Numbered from the stretch's first letter, positions 1-5,934 are shown. The stretch is DNA of 5,934 bases from CAYMSA01 sp964392965 (GCA_964392965.1 CAYMSA010000094.1:1-5934); one strand, 5' to 3'. Translations and numbers: made by a program. Notes: generated from the letters alone by a model not told the origin.

Positions 1-477
1 GACGCGCAGAGGCGGCTCGCGGTCATGCGCGACAGCACCGTCGGAGCGTTCGGTGTCATCGCCGTGGTGCTCGTCGTCATCATCCAGGTCGCCGCCATCT
101 CGGTGGTGCTCGAGCGTGGTGCGCTGTGGGCTCTCCTCACGGCACCGGTCGTGGCGAGACTTGCGGCGACCGTCCTGCTGTCGCTCGCTCCGCCCGCGCG
201 ACCTGACGGCCTCGGCGCGCGGTACGCTACGCGTGACACCGTCGTTGGTCACCTGGTGGCGGTGATGCCCGTGGTGGTGCTTGCGCTCCTTCTGCCGAAG
301 GGGGCACTCGTGATCGCGGCCGCCCTGGTGGGGGTCGTCATCTCCTGGATGATCGCGCGCGCAGCCCGCCGTCTCCTCGGCGGTGTCACCGGAGACGTGA
401 TCGGCGCCACGATCGTCCTCACAGAAGCCGCGCTGCTGCTGGCGACCGCACTGCTGCCGAGCGCGTACGGACCCTGA
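1..477 (+). CDS. cobS: Adenosylcobinamide-GDP ribazoletransferase (cobalamin 5'-phosphate synthase), C-terminal part
   Basis: This integral membrane enzyme joins adenosylcobinamide-GDP to alpha-ribazole (or its 5'-phosphate), giving adenosylcobalamin (phosphate). The gene is cut at its 5' end: the frame is open from base 1 and the 158 visible residues are about the last 60% of a usual CobS of roughly 250 residues. Family landmarks are MRDS followed by GAFG (fragment residues 9-18), ARPDGLG (66-72) and GGVTGDVIGA (127-136) with a downstream Glu142. At least four hydrophobic stretches fit membrane helices, near residues 14-37, 41-64, 85-99 and 101-119, with a further one at about 138-153. The N-terminal Asp-rich motif of the family would lie upstream of the window. 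The stop TGA (475-477) overlaps the start of the next gene by one base. The ATG at 25 is an internal Met, not the start, because the eight preceding codons also fit the family (RRL followed by MRDS). Identification is confident. Confidence 0.93.
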   Translation, partial: DAQRRLAVMRDSTVGAFGVIAVVLVVIIQVAAISVVLERGALWALLTAPVVARLAATVLLSLAPPARPDGLGARYATRDTVVGHLVAVMPVVVLALLLPKGALVIAAALVGVVISWMIARAARRLLGGVTGDVIGATIVLTEAALLLATALLPSAYGP

Positions 478-1091
478 TGGTGCTCCCGCACACATCGCGC
501 ACGGTCTTGCTCGTCCGCCACCCGCAGACGGTGGCGAACGCGGCCGGGCGTTTCCTGGGCTCCAACGACTCGCCGTGGACGGCGGAGGGGGAGCGGCAGG
601 CCCTCGAGCTGACCGCCCGGCTGCGTGCCTGGTCGCCCGGTGTGGTCTATTCGTCGCCCTCGCCTCGCGCCCTCCGGCTCGCCGAGTCGATCGCGCGGCC
701 GGCGGCGCCCTCCGTGCTTGCCGGGCTTGCGGAGATCGACTTCGGCGAACTCGAGGGTCTCACATGGATTGTGGCGAGCGAGCGCGGCATCGCGCCCGTT
801 CATGAAGGGAACGGACCCGTCGCACCGGGTGGCGAGCGTCTGGACGACTTCAAGGCCCGCGTCGCCGAGGCGGCCGAGACCGTCACCGCCTCTGCGCGGC
901 CCGTGGTCGTGACGCACGGCGGCGTCATCCGCCAGCTGCTGACGCTCTGGCTGCGCATCTCTGCCGAGGCGGCGTGGCACATCGCTCTGCCCCACGGCTG
1001 CACTGTCGAGATAACCGAGCGCGATGGCTGGTGGCAGCTTGAGTCCCTGACGCCATCGGTTCTTCCTCTCGATTCCGACACTGGCAGGTAG
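477..1091 (+). CDS. cobC: Histidine phosphatase family protein, probable alpha-ribazole phosphatase
   Basis: The 204-residue protein is a cytoplasmic branch-1 histidine phosphatase. The phosphohistidine site is RHPQT (14-18) with H15 as nucleophile. R64 lies in SSPSPRA, E86 is a likely acid/base (LAEIDFGELEG), GGER sits at 118-121, and the second catalytic His is H147 in THGG. The family normally has Arg-His-Gly at the first site; here the third residue is Pro16. LAEIDFGELEG is typical of the CobC/phosphoglycerate-mutase-like group. Overlap with cobS (TGATG junction) supports a role in cobalamin synthesis: removing the 5'-phosphate from alpha-ribazole-5'-phosphate or cobalamin-5'-phosphate. 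There is no strong Shine-Dalgarno sequence ahead of ATG 477, so translation is probably coupled to cobS. Length fits the family (about 200). The fold is certain; the exact substrate is inferred from context, and other small phosphate esters are possible. Confidence 0.8.
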   Translation: MVLPHTSRTVLLVRHPQTVANAAGRFLGSNDSPWTAEGERQALELTARLRAWSPGVVYSSPSPRALRLAESIARPAAPSVLAGLAEIDFGELEGLTWIVASERGIAPVHEGNGPVAPGGERLDDFKARVAEAAETVTASARPVVVTHGGVIRQLLTLWLRISAEAAWHIALPHGCTVEITERDGWWQLESLTPSVLPLDSDTGR

Positions 1092-1145
1092 ACCGTCTGG
1101 GCGCGTCGACACCGCGGTCGTAGTGGGATTGCGACGTCACCCTTC

Positions 1146-1186
1146 TTGCGTCCTCGGCCGAGGTGGGGGACAATCCTTGCTACTCT
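1146..1186 (+). promoter_or_regulatory. Possible promoter for the aromatic operon
   Basis: In the 115-bp gap before hisC, TTGCGT (1146-1151) and GACAAT (1169-1174) are separated by 17 bases, giving a sigma-70-like pair with partial matches to both consensus hexamers. An alternative is the extended -10 element TGCTACTCT (1178-1186), which lacks a good -35 partner. Either would give a short leader before ATG 1207. The gap and the change of pathway make a promoter here likely, but the hexamers themselves are weak in this GC-rich background. Confidence 0.3.
1152..1163. repeat. Perfect 12-bp palindrome in the hisC upstream gap
   Basis: CCTCGGCCGAGG equals its own reverse complement. It falls between the candidate -35 and -10 hexamers, where a repressor operator would fit. 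In GC-rich DNA a 12-bp palindrome can occur by chance once or twice in a window of this size, so the regulatory reading is only a suggestion. No regulator gene is present nearby. Confidence 0.3.
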
Positions 1187-1195
1187 CGACCCGCC

Positions 1196-1201
1196 GAGGA
1201 G
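1196..1201 (+). promoter_or_regulatory. Shine-Dalgarno site that sets the hisC start
   Basis: GAGGAG ends five bases before ATG 1207. It overlaps the in-frame GTG at 1201 and lies well downstream of the in-frame GTG at 1123, so it selects ATG 1207 as the start. Confidence 0.75.
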
Positions 1202-1206
1202 TGACC

Positions 1207-2307
1207 ATGCCCTGGAACGAACTGATCCGACCTGACCTGGACGGCCTGCGGCCGTACGCCCCCGGTCTGCGAGAAGATCAGGTCAGGGAGCGCAGCGGAC
1301 GCGACGAGATCTCCAAGCTTTCGAGCAACGAGAGCCCCTACGGGCCGTTCCCCGCAGCCATCGAAGCGATGGCTGCCGTGCTGCCGGACCTCAACCGCTA
1401 TCCCGACGGTGCCGCAGAGGAGCTCGCTGACAGGCTGGCCGCCCGGTATGGCGTCCCGGTGAGCCAGGTGATGGTGGGAAGCGGCAGCAACGAACTCCTC
1501 CGGCTCATCACCGAGGTCGTACTGCGGCCGGGCGATGAGGTCGTCTATCCATGGCCCTCCTTCATCGTGTACCCGATGTCCACCGATGTCTTCGGCGGCG
1601 TGAAGGTCCCGGTTCCGTTGACCGGGGACGACGTGCACGATCTCGACGCGATGCTCGCGGCCGTGACCGACAAGACCCGCATCGTCTTCCTCTGCAATCC
1701 GAACAACCCCACCGGCACCATCTACCTCCGCGACGAGTTCGACCGCTTCATCGAGAAGCTGCCGCATCACGTCCTCCTGGTGCTCGACGAGGCGTACATC
1801 GAGTTCGTCTGTGACGACCGGTTCCCCGATGGTATGGACTACTACGACGGGCACCGTCCGATCGTCGTTCTGCGTACATTCTCCAAGGTCTACGGGCTCG
1901 CCGGAGCGCGAGTCGGCTATGGCATCGCGCCCGAGCCGATCGTCGAGGCGGTCGCGAAGGTCCGTGAGCCCTTCAACGTCAGCACCGTCGCCCAGGCCGG
2001 CGCTCTCGCCTCGCTCGATGACGATGCCGAGGTGGCGCGCAGGCGGGCGATGAACCAGGAACAGAAGACGTATCTCTACGAGTGCTTCGATCGGCTCGGC
2101 ATCCGTTGGGTGCCGTCGGAGACGAACTTCGTCTGGATCAAGACGGAGAGGCCGGTCGAAGTGTTCGAGGCACTCCTCGAGGGAGGAGTGATCGTCCGCA
2201 ACTTCGGAACGGCGAACGCGCTACGCGTGGGCGTCGGCGCACCCGAAGACACGCAGCGGACGATCGAGGCGTTCGAGGCGGCCGTCGCCCGGTTCGGCAG
2301 CGTGTAA
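1207..2307 (+). CDS. hisC: Histidinol-phosphate / aromatic aminotransferase (HisC family)
   Basis: This is a class I/II fold PLP aminotransferase of 366 residues, the usual HisC length. Visible motifs, numbered from ATG 1207, are SSNESPYGP (39-47), RYPDG (64-68), GSGSNELL (91-98), CNPNNPTG (163-170), DEAY (194-197), and SKVYGLAGARVGYG (226-239) with K227 as the PLP Schiff-base lysine. FNVS (256-259) and LRVGVG (339-344) follow, the latter with R340 as the likely substrate-carboxylate ligand. The frame is open back to GTG 1123, but those 28 codons do not resemble the family and the Shine-Dalgarno site points to 1207. HisC enzymes convert imidazole-acetol phosphate to histidinol phosphate, and several also transaminate aromatic keto acids. 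With aroF, tyrA and aroA downstream and no other his gene visible, I infer that it makes tyrosine and phenylalanine from 4-hydroxyphenylpyruvate and phenylpyruvate, possibly in addition to its histidine role. It is separated from aroF by 76 bp. Confidence 0.88.
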   Translation: MPWNELIRPDLDGLRPYAPGLREDQVRERSGRDEISKLSSNESPYGPFPAAIEAMAAVLPDLNRYPDGAAEELADRLAARYGVPVSQVMVGSGSNELLRLITEVVLRPGDEVVYPWPSFIVYPMSTDVFGGVKVPVPLTGDDVHDLDAMLAAVTDKTRIVFLCNPNNPTGTIYLRDEFDRFIEKLPHHVLLVLDEAYIEFVCDDRFPDGMDYYDGHRPIVVLRTFSKVYGLAGARVGYGIAPEPIVEAVAKVREPFNVSTVAQAGALASLDDDAEVARRRAMNQEQKTYLYECFDRLGIRWVPSETNFVWIKTERPVEVFEALLEGGVIVRNFGTANALRVGVGAPEDTQRTIEAFEAAVARFGSV

Positions 2308-2351
2308 TCGCGCAGCAGAGGCGTAGGGCGGCCGCACAGGTCAGCAGCTAC

Positions 2352-2367
2352 GCACGCAGGCGCGTGC
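2352..2367 (+). other. Short GC hairpin just upstream of the aroF ribosome site
   Basis: GCACGC (2352-2357) pairs perfectly with GCGTGC (2362-2367) around a four-base loop, and the stem ends two bases before the aroF Shine-Dalgarno sequence. No T-tract follows, so it is not an intrinsic terminator. It could affect mRNA processing or ribosome loading within the hisC-aroF spacer, or be a chance GC-rich inverted repeat. The rest of the 76-bp spacer shows no promoter or other feature. Confidence 0.3.
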
Positions 2368-2369
2368 CG

Positions 2370-2378
2370 AAGGGGTGA
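2370..2378 (+). promoter_or_regulatory. Shine-Dalgarno site that sets the aroF start
   Basis: AAGGGGTGA resembles the anti-Shine-Dalgarno complement with one base missing, and it ends five bases before ATG 2384. The in-frame GTG at 2375 lies inside this site, which argues against that GTG as the start. Confidence 0.65.
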
Positions 2379-2383
2379 ACAGA

Positions 2384-3409
2384 ATGCTTGTCGTCATGCG
2401 GGACCACGCGTCCTCCGCTGAGGTCTCTCACATCGTCGAACTGCTCGCAGAAGCGGGTGCCGAGGCCCATCTCTCTCAAGGTGAAGTCAAGACCATCATC
2501 GGCGTGATCGGAGACCGGGAGGTCATCTACACGCTGGAGCTCGAGGGCCTGCCCGGCGTCGAGCAGGTCATCCGGGTCCTGAAGCCGTACAAGCTCGTGA
2601 GCCGTGACTTCCAGCCGGAGCCGACAGTCATCAGGGTGGGCGATACGTCGATCGGCGGTGACGCGTTCGCGGTGATAGCGGGCCCCTGCTCGATCGAGTC
2701 CGAGGAGCAGATGCTCGTCACCGCCCGCGCGGTCAAGGCCGCCGGCGCCACGATGCTCCGGGGCGGCGCGTACAAGCCCCGGTCGAGTCCGTACGCCTTC
2801 CAGGGCCTCGGTCTCGAGGGGCTCCGCATGCTGCGGGCTGCAGGCGATGCCGTGGGGCTCCCGGTGGTGACTGAAGTGCTCGACGTCCGTGATGCCGAGG
2901 TTGTTGCCGAGTACGCGCACGTGATGCAGGTCGGCGCTCGCAACATGCAGAACTTCAGGATGCTCGACGAACTCGGCACGATGGACAGGCCCGTCCTTCT
3001 CAAGCGCGGACTGGCGGCGACCGTCGAAGAGCTTCTCTCGGCGGCCGAGTACGTCATCAAGGGTGGCAACCGCGAGGTCATCCTCTGCGAGCGCGGCATA
3101 CGGACGTTCGAGACGTTCACGCGCAACACGCTCGACCTTTCCGCCGTGGCCGGTCTGAAGCTTCTCACGCACTTGCCGGTGCTGGTGGACCCCTCACATG
3201 CGGCGGGCCGGCGCGATATCATCCCGCCGCTCGCGAACGCTTCTGTCGCCGCGGGAGCCGACGGCCTCATGATCGAGGTACATCCTGAGCCCGAACGGGC
3301 CCGCTGCGACGGTCCTCAGTCCCTCACACCCGCCGCCTTCGAGACGCTCATGGCCGGTCTCATGCCACGACTGGCGCTTGAGGGCCGCGTGCTAGGAGGT
3401 CACCGGTGA
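2384..3409 (+). CDS. aroF: 3-Deoxy-7-phosphoheptulonate synthase (DAHP synthase, type I-beta)
   Basis: It condenses phosphoenolpyruvate and erythrose-4-phosphate to DAHP, the entry step of the shikimate pathway in the cytoplasm. The 341 residues form an N-terminal ferredoxin-like domain (about 1-70, ending its core with GVIGD at 40-44) and a TIM-barrel catalytic domain. Motifs are GPCSIES (100-106) with metal ligand C102, LRGGAYKPRSSPYAFQG (125-141), QVGARNMQN (182-190), LLKRG (205-209), CERGIRTFE (235-243), DPSHAAGRR (269-277) with H272, IEVHPEP (297-303) with E298, and D309. The four metal ligands fall at the numbers I recall for the Thermotoga maritima enzyme, whose N-terminal domain binds tyrosine as a feedback inhibitor. 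By analogy this enzyme is probably tyrosine-sensitive. No chorismate mutase domain is fused to either end. ATG 2384 is preferred over GTG 2375 because the GTG lies inside the ribosome site. The stop overlaps the tyrA start by four bases. Confidence 0.94.
   Translation: MLVVMRDHASSAEVSHIVELLAEAGAEAHLSQGEVKTIIGVIGDREVIYTLELEGLPGVEQVIRVLKPYKLVSRDFQPEPTVIRVGDTSIGGDAFAVIAGPCSIESEEQMLVTARAVKAAGATMLRGGAYKPRSSPYAFQGLGLEGLRMLRAAGDAVGLPVVTEVLDVRDAEVVAEYAHVMQVGARNMQNFRMLDELGTMDRPVLLKRGLAATVEELLSAAEYVIKGGNREVILCERGIRTFETFTRNTLDLSAVAGLKLLTHLPVLVDPSHAAGRRDIIPPLANASVAAGADGLMIEVHPEPERARCDGPQSLTPAAFETLMAGLMPRLALEGRVLGGHR
3394..3400 (+). promoter_or_regulatory. Strong Shine-Dalgarno site for tyrA inside the end of aroF
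   Basis: AGGAGGT lies five bases before GTG 3406 and within the last codons of aroF. It supports the GTG start and the GTGA overlap with the aroF stop codon. Confidence 0.8.
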
Positions 3410-4560
3410 CGGCAGCCGACCTCACGATCGTGGGGCTCGGGCTCATCGGCGGATCGATCGCCGCAGCCGCCCGGCGGGCTGGCCATGCTCCGATACGGGC
3501 GGTCGATCCCGACGTAGCTGCGCGTGCCCACGCGCTCGATGCGGGCCTGGCGGACGAGACACTCTCTCCTGATGAGGCGATCGCGGCGGGGTGGTTCGGC
3601 CCAGCTGCTTCGAGGCTGCTGGTTCTCGGGACTCCGGTGCAGGCGACGGTTGCGTGGCTCGACCTCCTGGCGGAACTGGGCTATGCGGGTGTCGTGACCG
3701 ATGTGGCTTCAACGAAGGCGACGGTCGTGAGTGCTGCGTCGGCCGCCGCGCAGCGGATGCTTGACTCCGGGTGCGTTCCGTACCGCTTCGTGGGGGGGCA
3801 TCCGATGGCCGGCTCGGAGCGCGTCGGCGTCCAGGCGGCACGCGAGACCCTCTTCGATGGCGCGTATTACGTGCTCGTCACCACCCCGGACACGGACATG
3901 CAGGCCTACCGCAAGGTGCATTCGTTCGCGACCTCGCTCGGAGCGAGGGTTCTCTCGCTCGACGCGGCGTCGCATGACGAGGCGGTCGCGATCGTGAGTC
4001 ACGTGCCGCATATAGCGGCGGCCGCGCTCGTGCGTCTCGCCGCCTCCCGTGCCGAAGGAGCCGACGCCGACTTACTGCGTCTGGCTGCGGGCGGCTTCAA
4101 GGACATGACACGGGTCGCAGCCGGCTCTCCCGAACTCTGGACGGGCATCTGCCTCGATAACGCCGAGGCGCTCGCGTCCGGGCTCGACGAGCTCGCCACC
4201 GTGATCGGCGACTTCGCCGGGGCGGTGCGCACTCGGGACCGGGACGCGATCTTCGGCCTGCTGCTCGATGCCGCGCACATACGCCAGGCGCTGCCCGCCC
4301 AGTGGGTTCCCGCCACAGCCCGTCTCGTGCAACTGACCGTCCCCGTCACCGATCGTCCGGGCACCGTAAGCATCGTCACCACAGCCATCGGCCGGGCAGG
4401 CGCCAACATCCAGGACATCGAGATCGACCACCGCTCGGAGGACAGCGCCCTGCTCCGGCTGATCCTCACGGATGAAGGCGATTTCGAGGCACTCGCCGAC
4501 GACCTGCGGGCGCACGGGTTCGCACCCCTTCTCCGTCCGCTCGACACACCGGAGGACTGA
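3406..4560 (+). CDS. tyrA: Prephenate dehydrogenase with C-terminal ACT domain
   Basis: It oxidatively decarboxylates prephenate to 4-hydroxyphenylpyruvate for tyrosine synthesis. The 384-residue protein starts with a Rossmann fold: GLGLIGGS (10-17), and an acidic residue after strand two (D34 in RAVDPD) that favours NAD+ over NADP+. Family motifs follow: DVASTK (99-104), GGHPMAGSE (130-138) with likely catalytic H132, SHVPH (198-202), and GGFKDMTR (229-236) with R236 as a probable substrate ligand. The helical dimerisation domain runs to about residue 295. Residues about 307-376 look like an ACT domain (VPVTDRPGTV, then GANIQDIEI), as in Bacillus-type TyrA, and would bind tyrosine for feedback control. 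The start is GTG, fixed by the strong ribosome site, overlapping aroF by four bases. There is no fused chorismate mutase, so prephenate must come from an enzyme encoded elsewhere. Cyclohexadienyl (arogenate) dehydrogenase activity cannot be excluded from sequence alone. Confidence 0.93.
   Translation: MTAADLTIVGLGLIGGSIAAAARRAGHAPIRAVDPDVAARAHALDAGLADETLSPDEAIAAGWFGPAASRLLVLGTPVQATVAWLDLLAELGYAGVVTDVASTKATVVSAASAAAQRMLDSGCVPYRFVGGHPMAGSERVGVQAARETLFDGAYYVLVTTPDTDMQAYRKVHSFATSLGARVLSLDAASHDEAVAIVSHVPHIAAAALVRLAASRAEGADADLLRLAAGGFKDMTRVAAGSPELWTGICLDNAEALASGLDELATVIGDFAGAVRTRDRDAIFGLLLDAAHIRQALPAQWVPATARLVQLTVPVTDRPGTVSIVTTAIGRAGANIQDIEIDHRSEDSALLRLILTDEGDFEALADDLRAHGFAPLLRPLDTPED
4551..4555 (+). 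promoter_or_regulatory. Shine-Dalgarno site for aroA inside the end of tyrA
   Basis: GGAGG ends four bases before ATG 4560, a slightly short spacing. It sits in the last tyrA codons, with the tyrA TGA sharing one base with the aroA ATG. Confidence 0.65.
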
Positions 4561-5900
4561 TGGATCTCACCGTCGTACGGGCTCCCGGTCCCCTCCGGGG
4601 GAGCTGCTCGGTACCCGGGGACAAGTCACTCTCGCACCGGGCCGTACTGTTCGCGGCGATGGCCGAGGGCACGTCCGCGCTCACCGGTGTCCTCGACAGT
4701 CTCGACGTGCGTGCGTCCATCGAGGCCGTGCGTGCGCTCGGGGCAGGGGTGGTTCTCCGGAAACGGGACGGCGGAGCGCTCGACCTAGAGGTGACGGGAT
4801 GGGGGACGGCCGGTCCGGTCACACCCGGCACCTCGATCGACTGCGGGAACTCGGGAACCACCTGCCGCCTGCTGGCGGGCATTCTCGCGGGCTGGCCGGT
4901 GGATGTGACGCTCGTCGGCGACGAATCGCTTTCGCGCCGTCCTATGCGACGGGTCACGGAGCCGCTTTCCCGCATGGGCGCCAAGTTCGAGACCGGACCG
5001 GATGGGACGCTGCCGCTCCGCATCTCCGGTGGCGCGCTCACGCCGATCACCTACGAATCACCGGTCGCAAGCGCCCAGGTGAAGACGGCCGTGCTCCTCG
5101 CGGGTCTGCACACATCGGGGACGACCACCGTGACCGAGCCGGTGCTCAGCCGCGACCACACCGAGCGACTACTGCCGGCCTTTGGCGTCCCCGTGGCCAC
5201 TCGCAGTGTCGAGTCCGGAGACGGTTCGGGGGCTCCTGCGAGGCCCAGTGCGTCCGTCACAGGCCCCGTCGTCCCTCGTGCCTGCGACATCGAGGTGCCC
5301 GGTGATCCTTCCTCGGCGGCGTTCCCGCTGGTCGCGGCGATGCTCATTCGGGGAAGCGAGATCGTCGTCGAGCACGTGTGCGTGAACCCGACCCGGATCG
5401 GCTTCGTCGATGTCCTGCGCCGGATGGGTGCCGATCTCACGGTGGTGCCCGGCCAGGGGCCCGGATCGGAGCCGACGGGCAGCATCCGGGCCACCGCTGG
5501 TGCCGTCCTCCGCCCGACGGTCGTCACCGGCGTCGAGGCGCCTTCGCTCATCGATGAGCTCCCGATTCTCGCTCTCGCCGCAGCGCAGGCCGAGGGAACG
5601 ACGCGGTTCGAGGGCATCGGCGAGCTTCGAGTCAAGGAATCCGACCGCCTTGCGGCCATCGTCGACGGACTGACGCGTCTCGGTGGCAGCGTGGAGGCGG
5701 GCGTCGATTGGCTTGAGGTCACGGGGCCGTCTCAGCTTGTGGGAACGTCGCTGAGCTCACTCGGCGACCACCGGCTTGCCATGACCTGGGCGGTGGCGGG
5801 CCTCATCGCATCCGGGGAGACGGTCGTGCGGGACTTCCAGGCGGTGGACGTGTCGTACCCCGGGTTCCTCGAGACGTTCGCGCGACTGAGCGTCCGGTAG
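4560..5900 (+). CDS. aroA: 3-Phosphoshikimate 1-carboxyvinyltransferase (EPSP synthase), class II motif set
   Basis: It transfers the enolpyruvyl group of phosphoenolpyruvate to shikimate-3-phosphate, the step before chorismate synthase. Motifs are PGDKSLSHRA (19-28) with K22, S23 and R27, GNSGTTCRLLAG (96-107), RRPMRRV (126-132), SAQVKTA (171-177), RDHTE (198-202), NPTR (276-279), DELPI (332-336) with likely catalytic D332, VKESDRL (358-364), and GDHRLAM (402-408). GDKS, SAQVK, RDHTE and NPTR together are the signature set used for class II (CP4/Bacillus-like) enzymes. Residue G99 matches E. coli Gly96, whereas the highly glyphosate-tolerant CP4 enzyme has Ala there. The 446 residues exceed the common length of about 425-435. 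The extra length appears to lie in Gly/Pro/Ser-rich stretches near 216-238 and 297-306, likely surface loops. Start ATG 4560 overlaps the tyrA stop by one base; the gene ends at TAG 5898-5900. Confidence 0.95.
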   Translation: MDLTVVRAPGPLRGSCSVPGDKSLSHRAVLFAAMAEGTSALTGVLDSLDVRASIEAVRALGAGVVLRKRDGGALDLEVTGWGTAGPVTPGTSIDCGNSGTTCRLLAGILAGWPVDVTLVGDESLSRRPMRRVTEPLSRMGAKFETGPDGTLPLRISGGALTPITYESPVASAQVKTAVLLAGLHTSGTTTVTEPVLSRDHTERLLPAFGVPVATRSVESGDGSGAPARPSASVTGPVVPRACDIEVPGDPSSAAFPLVAAMLIRGSEIVVEHVCVNPTRIGFVDVLRRMGADLTVVPGQGPGSEPTGSIRATAGAVLRPTVVTGVEAPSLIDELPILALAAAQAEGTTRFEGIGELRVKESDRLAAIVDGLTRLGGSVEAGVDWLEVTGPSQLVGTSLSSLGDHRLAMTWAVAGLIASGETVVRDFQAVDVSYPGFLETFARLSVR

Positions 5901-5934
5901 CCGGGAGCGCCACGGGGGTTGCGGCGCCACTTGG
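5901..5934. other. Non-coding tail after aroA
   Basis: These 34 bases show no start codon with a ribosome site and no hairpin followed by a T-tract. The 7-bp word GCGCCAC occurs twice as a direct repeat (5907-5913 and 5924-5930), and GGCGCC (5923-5928) is a short palindrome. Nothing here marks the operon end, so the transcript may continue beyond the window. Confidence 0.4.

Noticed and set aside
249..1112. Long open frame on the - strand opposite cobS and cobC (287 codons)
   Set aside because: It is antisense to two genes with clear family motifs, has an Arg/Gly/Ala-rich composition with no recognisable domain, and is the kind of frame expected opposite GC-rich coding DNA.
1105..1120. ACCGCG in the gap before hisC, reminiscent of a T-box
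   Set aside because: The bases before ACCGCG do not match the T-box consensus. The required upstream stem I would fall inside cobC coding sequence, and no antiterminator/terminator pair is visible.
1092..1145. Possible terminator after cobC
   Set aside because: Only a 4-bp stem (CGAC/GTCG) could be found and no T-tract follows, which is insufficient for an intrinsic terminator.
2348..3172. Long open frame on the - strand opposite aroF (274 codons)
   Set aside because: It is fully antisense to a confidently identified DAHP synthase and shows no family motif or ribosome site; it is explained by codon bias of the + strand gene.
3792..3798. Seven-G run just before the codon for TyrA H132, a possible slippage or phase-variation site
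   Set aside because: The frame is intact, the run encodes conserved Gly-Gly of the GGHPMAGSE motif, and runs of this length are expected at times in GC-rich genes.
4472..5305. Overlapping + strand frame of 277 codons across the tyrA-aroA junction
   Set aside because: It is out of frame with both real genes, very Arg/Gly-rich, and lacks motifs. The tyrA and aroA frames carry conserved residues throughout the same region.
5907..5930. Direct repeat of GCGCCAC after aroA
   Set aside because: It is seven bases long with only two copies in a GC-rich tail at the window edge; too short to support a regulatory or mobile-element reading.

Overview
The window is a high-GC bacterial chromosome segment (about two thirds G+C by eye). 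All genes lie on the + strand and are tightly packed. Strong G/C bias at third codon positions, GTG use as a start codon, and a pairing of late cobalamin genes with a compact aromatic amino acid operon suggest an actinobacterium-like organism, possibly an anaerobic corrinoid-making lineage such as Coriobacteriia relatives. That placement is inference; nothing in the sequence fixes the taxon.

Positions 1-1091 hold the end of a cobalamin cluster. First comes the C-terminal part of CobS (cobalamin 5'-phosphate synthase), cut by the window edge. It overlaps by one base a histidine-phosphatase gene that is probably CobC (alpha-ribazole phosphatase). Together these would carry out the last nucleotide-loop assembly steps of adenosylcobalamin synthesis.

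Positions 1092-1206 are the only gap over 100 bp. The gap has no convincing terminator. It carries weak promoter-like hexamers around a perfect 12-bp palindrome, then a clear Shine-Dalgarno sequence for the next gene.

Positions 1207-5900 hold a four-gene aromatic amino acid operon: hisC-like aminotransferase, aroF (type I-beta DAHP synthase with a ferredoxin-like regulatory domain), tyrA (prephenate dehydrogenase with a C-terminal ACT domain), and aroA (EPSP synthase, class II motif set). The aroF/tyrA and tyrA/aroA junctions overlap by 4 and 1 bases, so translation is probably coupled. AroF makes the first committed intermediate of the shikimate pathway, AroA makes the penultimate one before chorismate, and TyrA oxidises prephenate to 4-hydroxyphenylpyruvate. 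The HisC-type enzyme probably transaminates that product to tyrosine (and phenylpyruvate to phenylalanine), perhaps while also serving histidine synthesis. Chorismate mutase and the remaining shikimate enzymes are not in the window.

The last 34 bases after aroA contain no recognisable gene or terminator. Overall this is conserved core metabolism. I found no new system, mobile element, CRISPR array, RNA gene or phage signature. The points worth a second look are small: the class II EPSP synthase motif set, the two likely tyrosine feedback points, an Arg-His-Pro variant in the phosphatase, and two small symmetric sequences next to translation or transcription signals.
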